The notes beneath the pieces are model-generated. The model was not told the DNA's origin. It did no database searches and was given only the letters and a program-made list of their open reading frames with translations. The position numbers and the translations under genes were made by a program. A DNA stretch of 21,060 nt from Croceicoccus sp. (GTDB lineage Bacteria > Pseudomonadota > Alphaproteobacteria > Sphingomonadales > Sphingomonadaceae): NCBI GenBank assembly GCA_029936705.1, contig JAPYSD010000008.1, forward strand, positions 1 through 21,060. Direction: 5' to 3'. Below are positions 7,680 through 13,448 of this stretch, piece after piece. The number at the start of each line of letters is the position of its first letter. Within the stretch, counting starts at the first letter, position 1.

Positions 7680-8570
7680 CTAGAAAGCGCGCATCGCTTC
7701 CAGGAAAGCTTTGAACGCGGCGGTGGGCTGACGTTTGCTGGGATAGTAGATGTGGCATGGAGGGAGGGTTGGTGCCCATCCGGACATTATCTCCACCAAT
7801 TCACCGGACCGAAGATGCGATGCGGCCTGATCCATGAGCAGGCTGCAAATCCCAAGACCTTTCAGCGCGGCATCGCGCATTATGTCGATGTCATTGGTAA
7901 CGAAGGTGGTTGGAACAGCCTGGTCCTTGCGCTCGTCGTCAGATTCGAATTCCCAGCGGTGGACCGCGCCAGATGTGGCATGTCGATAGCTGATACATCG
8001 ATGGCTGCGGAGATCCTCTGGGTTTGCCGGGCGTCCTTGCAATTCGAGGTAGGCAGGCGAAGCGACGAACACGAGTTTCAGCGGATCGCTGATCCGCACG
8101 GAAATCATGTCGGCCTGCAATGCCTCGTCGTGCCGCACTCCACAATCGAAGCGCTCCGCGACGATATCGACCAGTCCATCGTCCACGGTCAGGTCAATCG
8201 ATACGTCCGGATGCTCGCGCGAGAACCTGGGAAGCCTAGGCAGGATCAGATACGCGGCGGCGGGTTTGTGGGCGTTGACACGGATGCGCCCGATCGGGCG
8301 GCTACGAACGCTGTCCAATTCACCAAGCGCATCCTCGACAGAATCCATCGCTGGGCGCAATCGTGCGAGCAGGGCTTGACCAGCATCGGTCGGGGCGAGC
8401 GAACGAGTAGTCCGGTTGAGCAGACGGATGTCGAGACGTGTCTCCAGACTTCGCATTGCATGACTCAAGGCGGAGGATGATATGCCCATTCGTTTGGCCG
8501 CTCCAGCGAAGCTTCCCGCATCGACGATTTCTGCGAACACCGCGAGCCCAGACCAAACGTCGCGATTCAT
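7680..8570 (-). CDS. LysR-family transcriptional regulator
   Basis: 296 aa. The N-terminal winged helix-turn-helix (residues ~1-62) includes FAEIVDAGSFAGAAKRMGIS and LNRTTRSLAPTDAGQALL, the classic LTTR pattern. The effector domain follows from ~88 (GRIRVNAHKPAAAYLILPRL...VDDGLVDIVAERFDCGVR...GLGICSLL). It belongs to the AaeR/DsdC-like group common next to oxidoreductases. It is divergently transcribed from the aldo/keto reductase gene across a short spacer, the usual arrangement for a LysR protein and its target, so control of that reductase is a fair inference. The start ATG is at 8568-8570; an ATG four bases further up (8574) is in another frame. Confidence 0.92.
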   Translation of the reverse strand: MNRDVWSGLAVFAEIVDAGSFAGAAKRMGISSSALSHAMRSLETRLDIRLLNRTTRSLAPTDAGQALLARLRPAMDSVEDALGELDSVRSRPIGRIRVNAHKPAAAYLILPRLPRFSREHPDVSIDLTVDDGLVDIVAERFDCGVRHDEALQADMISVRISDPLKLVFVASPAYLELQGRPANPEDLRSHRCISYRHATSGAVHRWEFESDDERKDQAVPTTFVTNDIDIMRDAALKGLGICSLLMDQAASHLRSGELVEIMSGWAPTLPPCHIYYPSKRQPTAAFKAFLEAMRAF

Positions 8571-8578
8571 TCATGAAT
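8569..8578. promoter_or_regulatory. Palindrome at the LysR start
   Basis: A perfect 10-bp palindrome, ATTCATGAAT, overlaps the first bases of the LysR coding sequence in the divergent LysR-reductase spacer. It may be part of an autoregulatory LysR site, but it is short and a full T-N11-A box is not clear, so support is weak. Confidence 0.25.
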
Positions 8579-8667
8579 ATCCTTCAGCAACCTATTCTGC
8601 TTTTATGCCCTAATCAATCCATGTCCCGCGCTCCACATCTTTCCCAAGACATTTGCGGAGACATTGA

Positions 8668-9789
8668 ATTAACCTTGCTACACTTCGTCCACTCGGATCA
8701 TCCGGCCTGCTTGTCAGCCCCCTTGCACTCGGGACCATGACTTTTGGCACACCTCGCTGGGGCATGGACGAGGCGGCCAGCAGGGCGGTTTTCGATCGCT
8801 ATGTCGAACTGGGTGGGAATTTCATCGATACGGCCAATGTCTACTCCGGTGGCGCTTCGGAGGAGATGGTTGGTAAATTCATCGCCGATGCAGGGCTGCG
8901 CGAGCGAATGGTCCTGGCGACTAAATCCGGGTTCAACACCGGCAACGGCCCCCATGAAGGTGGGCAGGGCAGGCGTCACATTGAAGCTGCGGTGGACCGC
9001 TCGCTCACGCGGATGCAGACCGATTACATCGACCTCTACTGGATTCACGTCTGGGACGGTATCACGCCGGCGCTGGAACTGCTGCAGACAATGAGCAGCC
9101 TCGTCGCCAAGGGAAAGATCCGGTACTGGGGCCTTTCGAACAGCCCAGCCTGGTTCGTGGCGCAGCTCGCAACCCTGGCGCGTGTGCATGGATTGCCTGC
9201 GCCGATTGGGCTGCAATACTTCTATTCGCTAGTCGAGCGCGGGGTCGAGGACGAGCACGCGCCCCTGGCGCGGGAATTCGGGATGGGCATCGTGCCATGG
9301 AGTCCGCTTGCCTACGGCCTGCTCACCGGCAAGTATGATCGTGCGACGGTCGAGGCAGGGCCATCTCGGTCCGGAGGCGTGCCCAACAGCGGAGGAAGTG
9401 CCGGAGCCAGGTCGGATGACGACAAGCGCCTCGATGGCGATAATCCTTTTGGCGACCAACTGTTCACCGATCGCAACTGGCGCATCGTGGAAGCACTGAA
9501 AAAGGTAGCGTCGGACATTGGCGAGACCCCAGCCCGTGTGGCACTCGCGTGGGTCGCAGGACGTCCAGGCGTTGCATCCACATTGATGGGAGTAAGCCGC
9601 GCGGATCAGGTAACCGACAATGTCGGGGCGTTGGGCCTGACGTTGCCTTCGGAAGCGAAGACAACCCTTGAGGCCGCAAGCGGTGAAGGTGGCAGGTTCC
9701 TCTACGGGCTGTTCCAACCGGCGGCGCGCAACCAGATAGTGTTCGGGGGGGCCGACGTGATTGCCCGACCTTACGAAATGGGAGCATGA
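8668..9789 (+). CDS. Aldo/keto reductase, probable ATT start
   Basis: The NADPH-dependent reductase (TIM barrel) has an intact catalytic tetrad; counted from the first ATG (8737) these are Asp31, Tyr36 (FIDTANVYSGG), Lys63 (ATKSGF) and His104 (YWIHVWD). It resembles the AKR11/YajO-type family. The ATG at 8737 falls inside the first conserved strand (ALGTMTFG), leaving out the normal N-terminus. The frame upstream, 23 codons to a TGA at 8665-8667, encodes exactly that missing part (LRPLGSSGLLVSPLALGTMTFG). The first codon after the TGA is ATT (8668), preceded by GGAG (8657-8660) at 7-nt spacing, so I place the start there (373 aa); homologues of this kind usually begin M-N/K-x-x-x-LRPLG. The alternative is the shorter protein of 350 aa from 8737, which would probably misfold. 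It is likely controlled by the divergent LysR gene. Confidence 0.85.
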   Translation: MNLATLRPLGSSGLLVSPLALGTMTFGTPRWGMDEAASRAVFDRYVELGGNFIDTANVYSGGASEEMVGKFIADAGLRERMVLATKSGFNTGNGPHEGGQGRRHIEAAVDRSLTRMQTDYIDLYWIHVWDGITPALELLQTMSSLVAKGKIRYWGLSNSPAWFVAQLATLARVHGLPAPIGLQYFYSLVERGVEDEHAPLAREFGMGIVPWSPLAYGLLTGKYDRATVEAGPSRSGGVPNSGGSAGARSDDDKRLDGDNPFGDQLFTDRNWRIVEALKKVASDIGETPARVALAWVAGRPGVASTLMGVSRADQVTDNVGALGLTLPSEAKTTLEAASGEGGRFLYGLFQPAARNQIVFGGADVIARPYEMGA

Positions 9790-10063
9790 AAGCACTAGGC
9801 AAGCGGAAGCCGCCAGTCCGCTTTGGATGTCGTGATCACCACAAGCGGATAGCCCGCTTGCACCCAATCTCTGCCTACCTCAAAGATAGCCAATGCACAC
9901 GCTGAATATCGGTTTCTGGCGAGAGCTGCCGTCGGGCATGACGCTATGGAACGACGGCTTCGTCCCAGATCGGTTCGATCATATCGATGCACCGGCCCGG
10001 TGAACGTACGGCAGTTCATAGGGAGCTTAAATCGGGCTCGGAATGTCCGAAATGTCGGCGATG
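9790..10063. other. Gap with a possible minus-strand coding scrap
   Basis: There is no intact gene. On the minus strand, 9795-10019 holds an open frame whose last ~43 residues (ARNRYSACALAIFEVGRDWV, then QAGYPLVVITTSKADWRLPLA and stop) have protein-like composition and could be the C-terminus of a lost gene; I do not recognise it. Near 10040-10067 the motif ATGTC(C/G/A)G occurs three times at ~10-bp spacing, ending inside the higA stop region. Confidence 0.3.
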
Positions 10064-10366
10064 TCAGGCAGCTTTTGCGAGCTTCTCGACCTTTATGTCC
10101 TGCTCGTGCTCGCGGGCCTGGGCCAGTTCATAGGTTGTCTGCATCCGCAACAGAGTGTCGGCCTTGATGCCGAAAGCCTTCTCAAACCGGATAGCCATAT
10201 CAGCAGACAGGTTCGCATTGCCATTCAGCAAGGTGCTCAACGCCTGCCTTGATACGCCAAAATGCTCAGCCAAAGCTGTCACGCTGACCTGTGCAGGCTC
10301 CACGATTTCTGTCTTCAACCAGTCTCCCACGTGAACCGCGAGCGAAGGGTGCATCTTAAGCGCCAT
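10064..10366 (-). CDS. higA: HigA-family antitoxin
   Basis: 100 aa with an Xre-type helix-turn-helix: VSVTALAEHFGVSRQALSTLLNG (residues ~28-50), followed by NANLSADMAIRFEKAFGIKADTLLRMQ, the signature of HigA antitoxins (also called VapI family). The protein starts with MHPSLAVHVGDWLKTEI, as HigA proteins do (HPGexL...). It lies downstream of the toxin gene and overlaps it by 11 bp, the toxin-first order that is characteristic of higBA. HigA neutralises HigB and represses the operon through its HTH; the 20-bp palindrome at 10679-10698 is the expected target. Confidence 0.92.
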   Translation of the reverse strand: MALKMHPSLAVHVGDWLKTEIVEPAQVSVTALAEHFGVSRQALSTLLNGNANLSADMAIRFEKAFGIKADTLLRMQTTYELAQAREHEQDIKVEKLAKAA

Positions 10367-10646
10367 GATAATCCTCCAGATCCATATCGATTAGCGCGCC
10401 TTCATCATTCAAACCAAAGGTCATCCGCCAGTTTCTCGTAACCGTCATCGACCAGCTCCCCTTCCGATCGCCTGTCAGCTCATGCAGTCCGAAGTTCGGA
10501 GGCACTGACAGTTCTTCGAAGCTTTCCGCAGCGTCGATGAACGCGAGCATCTTGCGCAGCCGTCCCACGTCTCCAACCAAGCCTTTAGCGTTGCCCGTCT
10601 CAAAGAAGCGGCGCAGGCCTTTGTGCCTGATGCTCTCGATTTCCAT
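10356..10646 (-). CDS. higB: HigB-family RelE/ParE-type toxin
   Basis: 96 aa, full length for HigB. Family features seen: IRHKGLRRFFETG at the N-terminus, a RLRKMLAFIDAAESFEELS helix, then GLHELTGDRKGSWSMTVTRNWRMTFGL with the conserved basic/aromatic residues of the ribosome-dependent mRNA interferase fold, ending in DMDLEDYHGA. HigB cleaves mRNA on the ribosome; activity here is inferred from family. All conserved positions look intact, so the toxin is probably functional. It is first in a two-gene operon with higA. Confidence 0.92.
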   Translation of the reverse strand: MEIESIRHKGLRRFFETGNAKGLVGDVGRLRKMLAFIDAAESFEELSVPPNFGLHELTGDRKGSWSMTVTRNWRMTFGLNDEGALIDMDLEDYHGA

Positions 10647-10652
10647 CGTTCG

Positions 10653-10681
10653 GATGTAGCGCAGTGCCGCAAGATCGTCAA
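10653..10681 (-). promoter_or_regulatory. higBA promoter
   Basis: On the minus strand, TTGACG (10676-10681) and TACATC (10653-10658) are separated by exactly 17 bp. The -10 box lies six bases upstream of the higB ATG, which would make the transcript leaderless or nearly so. The -35 overlaps the operator palindrome, which fits repression by HigA. The -10 match to consensus is only moderate. Confidence 0.45.
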
Positions 10682-10698
10682 GTGTCGCGCGACACTTG
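10679..10698. promoter_or_regulatory. HigA operator palindrome
   Basis: A perfect 20-bp inverted repeat, CAAGTGTCGCGCGACACTTG, lies 33 bp upstream of higB and overlaps its predicted -35. Length, symmetry and position match operators bound by HigA dimers. It also lies between higB and the divergent recombinase, so it could affect both. Confidence 0.7.
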
Positions 10699-10761
10699 TC
10701 TGATGGTGGTTCGACATGGGGCTACACTCGCTCTGGCCATTCCGGCCATCGGAGAACTATC

Positions 10762-11394
10762 ATGGGACATTCAGACCTCGACCCCGCCATACAAGATCGG
10801 CGGCCTTGGAACGCAGGGGAAAATGTTGGATCGAAACGCCCGCTGAAGCCTCGCGATATCTAAGCGATCCGTTTCTATCTCGACGAACACAAACGTCTGC
10901 GTGACCGGGCTCTGTTCGATCTCGCCATCGACAGCAAATTGCGAGGCTGCGATCTGGTCAAGATCAGGATCGGCGACCTGATGAGCGCGGGGTCATTTCG
11001 GGATCGCGCGACCGTCATCCAGCAAAAGACCAATCGACCCGTGCAGTTCGAAATCATGACTGAGGCAAGCAAGGGCCTCAAGACTTGGCTCGACCGGCGT
11101 GGCGGCACAATCCGTGACTTCGTGTTCCCCAGCAGGATCGATTACCTTGGTCACTTGAGCACACGACAATATGCTCGCCTTATCGACGAATGGGTATCGA
11201 CGATCGGCCTCGACAAACGAGAATATGGCACACACTCGATGCGACGGACCAAGGCGGCACTGATCTATAAGGCAACGGGTAATCTTCGCGCCGTGCAAAT
11301 CCTGCTCGGCCATACCAACATCGAAAATACCGTCAGATACCTCGGTGTAGATATCGACGATGCACTGACGCTGTCCGAACGGACCGAAATTTGA
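10762..11394 (+). pseudogene. Tyrosine recombinase with an early in-frame TAA
   Basis: The full gene is 211 codons from ATG 10762 (GGAGA seven bases upstream). It encodes a standalone tyrosine recombinase: MGHSDLDPAIQDRRPWN near the start, then the catalytic core with Arg in SKLRGCDLVK, HSMRR (His and Arg), LLGHTN (His) and TVRYLG (nucleophile Tyr). Codon 34 is TAA (10861-10863), in a place where homologues as I remember them carry Trp (WAIRF-like). Everything after the stop remains in frame and conserved, and all catalytic residues are intact. A TTG at 10939 could start a 151-aa core-only product, but it lacks the N-terminal DNA-binding part. It is most likely a recent nonsense allele; readthrough cannot be excluded. 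Confidence 0.8.
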
Positions 11395-11776
11395 CAACAG
11401 TCCCGGCTTCCCGAGGTCGCCGGGGAGCCGGTTTGGCCTGATAAACGACCGGCAGGTACCAGCGGGCTTTTTTGATCCAATGAAGGGCCGCTTTGTCGGC
11501 GCAAGCTGACCATGATCGAGACCCATTTTAACGTCTGCTTTCCGCGCTTCTGTTCCTAAAGCTACCGGACCGCAATCGGCCAAAATGCGTCGTTCTTGGT
11601 CGAGCCTTCAACGGCAGCTTCTACAAAATGTCTAGGGCCATTGCTTTACGAACCGCCTTAGAGTGCTACCGGAGAGGGGTCCATGCCGACGGTGATTTGG
11701 CGCCAGATTCTGGGATGATGCACATCCTATCGCTTGCCGAACCGACATTCTGATTGCTGGACGTTCCGAGAACGCT
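11395..11776. other. 382-bp gap after the recombinase
   Basis: I find no convincing gene. It contains the hairpin described at 11403-11431 and a second possible stem (GCCGGT at about 11427-11432 with ACCGGC further down), then a T6 run near 11470 that is not directly next to a stem. A minus-strand open frame across 10993-11583 is mainly the antisense of the recombinase. The stretch may be the flank of the recombinase's mobile unit, but no direct repeats or att core could be identified by eye. Confidence 0.4.
11403..11431 (+). terminator. Hairpin after the recombinase
   Basis: A 10-bp stem (CCGGCTTCCC pairing with GGGGAGCCGG, one G-T pair) with a 9-nt loop lies 8 bp beyond the recombinase stop. 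It is strong and well placed to end the transcript, but it is followed only by GTTTGG rather than a U-run, so it may instead be a recombination or processing structure. Confidence 0.35.
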
Positions 11777-12100
11777 TCAGCCGGTGAAACCCTTGACGCG
11801 GTAGATTTCCTGACCGCGGCGGAACACGACCAGCTTCTTCAGCGTCACGGGATGAAAGAACGCCTCGATCGCCTGCCCCTGTTCGGTACGGGCATAGACC
11901 TCGTAGCAATCGCCTTCGACTTGGACCTTCAGGATTTCCCAGCCTTCGAGCCATGCTTCCTTTTTCAGCTTGTTCTCGGGCTGCCAGTTCTCTGCCGGGC
12001 CGCCGCCGCAAACCACGTCGCCATCGGCAAGGACGGGCGTGGCAAGGCCTACGGCAAGCGCCGCAGCTGCGATGATCGAAACGGGGCGATAGCGTATCAT
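11777..12100 (-). CDS. PepSY-domain periplasmic protein
   Basis: 107 aa. A signal peptide (IIAAAALAVGLATPVLA, cleavage after residue ~25) is followed by one PepSY-like domain of the short type: WQPENKLKKEAWLEGWEILKV, GDCYEVYARTEQGQAIEAFFHPVTLKKL. Two cysteines (31 and 65) could form a disulfide. The start ATG shares ATGA with the stop of the ferric-reductase-like gene, so it is the last gene of the iron operon. PepSY proteins often accompany membrane ferric/flavin reductases, and the pairing here suggests that the two work as a unit, but the function is not established. Confidence 0.82.
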   Translation of the reverse strand: MIRYRPVSIIAAAALAVGLATPVLADGDVVCGGGPAENWQPENKLKKEAWLEGWEILKVQVEGDCYEVYARTEQGQAIEAFFHPVTLKKLVVFRRGQEIYRVKGFTG

Positions 12101-12699
12101 GAAAGGGTCCTTTCCTTCGGCGTTTCCAACGGCCGCGACCTGAAGCGGGATAGGCCGCGCAGCAGCCATGCGGCGACAAGCGGGGCGACGTGAACAAAGG
12201 CCGGCCCCATGCTCCAATCGAGCAGCAGCCAGTGGATCAGCGACAGGCCGAGCGCAGCATAGACCAGCGTCTGGATCTGCTTCCACCGCCTTCGCAGCAG
12301 CCGGACGGCACGGTCGAAGCTGATTGCGGCGGGAATGGCCAGCAGGCCCAGCGCCAGCCACCCCGTCCAGATCGAGGGCAGGATGAATTCGCCCAGAATG
12401 GCGGACAATATCCGCATGTCGGCGCAATAGATCGCGAGATGCAGCATCGCATAGGCAAATGCGGCGACGCCAAGATTGCGGCGGATCGCCAGCCATGCGC
12501 GGAAAAAGTAGTTGAGGCCAAAAAAGGCGGAAAGTGGCCCCGGCAGCATGGCCAGAATCATCAGCCGGACCGCCATCTCGCCGCTGGGATGGAGCAGGTC
12601 CATCGCAAGCACGCGGCCCGAATACAGGTCGTACAATATCGCGGCCGCCGGGATCGCAAGTGCGATCCACAGGATTAGCCGCTTGCGCCTGCCGATCAC
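12097..12699 (-). CDS. Ferric reductase-like transmembrane protein
   Basis: 200 aa from GTG at 12699, which overlaps the PiuC stop (GTGA). An ATG-less, longer open frame upstream is antisense noise over piuC. It has six hydrophobic helices, with histidines in MDLLHPSGE, FAYAMLHLAIYCADM, SLIHWLLLDWS and AFVHVAPL, the pattern of heme-binding ferric reductase-like / MsrQ-type membrane domains. There is no FAD or NAD-binding domain, so electrons would come from a partner. Being inside a Fur-box-headed siderophore operon, it may pass electrons to imported ferric iron; MsrQ-like use is the alternative, but no MsrP is next to it. Confidence 0.78.
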   Translation of the reverse strand: MIGRRKRLILWIALAIPAAAILYDLYSGRVLAMDLLHPSGEMAVRLMILAMLPGPLSAFFGLNYFFRAWLAIRRNLGVAAFAYAMLHLAIYCADMRILSAILGEFILPSIWTGWLALGLLAIPAAISFDRAVRLLRRRWKQIQTLVYAALGLSLIHWLLLDWSMGPAFVHVAPLVAAWLLRGLSRFRSRPLETPKERTLS

Positions 12700-13379
12700 G
12701 GCTTTGCCCAGCGGCGGACGAGATTGTGATAGACGTGGATCAGGCGGTCGATATCGGGGTCGTCCTTGGCACGGTCGACCGACAGAGCCTGCACCGACTG
12801 GTCGAGGTCGAACAGCAGCTCGCGCGCCGCGCCGTCGGCGACGGCGCTTTGGATCCAGCTGATCGCGCAGATGCGCTGGCCGCGCGTGACAGGGGTCACC
12901 TGATGCAGGCTGGAAGCGGGGTAGAGCACCATGTCGCCCGCCGCCAGCTTGACCGCCTGTGCGCCGAACGCCTGTTCGATCAACAACTCGCCGCCGTCGT
13001 ATTCTTCGGGATCGGACAGAAACAGCGTGGCCGAAAGATCGCTGCGCAAGGTCAGGTTCGCTTCGGGCAGGCGCATCAGCGCCGCATCGGAATGCGTGCC
13101 GTAATGCCCGCCGTCCTGATAAAGATTGAACACCGGCGGCCAGATCGTCTCTGCCAGAGAGGCGGACAGGAAAGTCGGGTGATGGCCCAGCTTGCGCAGG
13201 ATCTCTGCGCCCAGTTCGCGCGCGGTGGCGTCCTGCCGGCCCAGTTGCAGGTTCTGCTTTACCGCCACCGAACGCGTGCCCGCCGATCCGGCACCGTCGA
13301 TCCAGTCGGCATTGGCCAACCGAGCACGGAAATGCTGCACTTCCTCGGCTGTCAGCAGGTTTTCGATGATTGTCAGCAT
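12696..13379 (-). CDS. piuC: Fe(II)/2-oxoglutarate PKHD-type hydroxylase PiuC
   Basis: 227 aa, the normal length for the PiuC/YbiX family. Iron ligands are His96 and Asp98 (YGTHSDAALM) and His159 (SSLHQVTPVTRGQR), with Arg169 as the likely 2-oxoglutarate anchor. YDGGELLIE and MVLYPASS are further family landmarks. In E. coli (fiu-ybiX) and Pseudomonas (piuA-piuC) this gene follows a catecholate-type receptor and is iron-regulated, the same pairing as here; its substrate is unknown. It follows the receptor gene after a 69-bp gap holding a terminator and is coupled to the next gene by a 4-bp overlap. The Shine-Dalgarno is weak. Confidence 0.9.
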   Translation of the reverse strand: MLTIIENLLTAEEVQHFRARLANADWIDGAGSAGTRSVAVKQNLQLGRQDATARELGAEILRKLGHHPTFLSASLAETIWPPVFNLYQDGGHYGTHSDAALMRLPEANLTLRSDLSATLFLSDPEEYDGGELLIEQAFGAQAVKLAAGDMVLYPASSLHQVTPVTRGQRICAISWIQSAVADGAARELLFDLDQSVQALSVDRAKDDPDIDRLIHVYHNLVRRWAKP

Positions 13380-13406
13380 GGGAGGCTTGCCTAGAACAAA
13401 TCTCTC

Positions 13407-13439
13407 GAAAACGGGAGGCAGAACGGAGCCGCCCCCCGT
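13407..13439 (-). terminator. Intrinsic terminator after the receptor gene
   Basis: On the minus strand an imperfect GC stem (ACGGGGGGCGGC paired with GCCTCCCGT) is followed directly by TTTTC. It lies between the receptor and piuC, so it would reduce expression of the three downstream genes relative to the four uptake genes. Confidence 0.55.
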
Positions 13440-13448
13440 CTCCGCGTA

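Noticed and set aside
7506..8480. 324-codon plus-strand open frame
   Set aside because: It is antisense to the clear LysR gene; the sequence has no family features and mirrors GC-rich codon structure.
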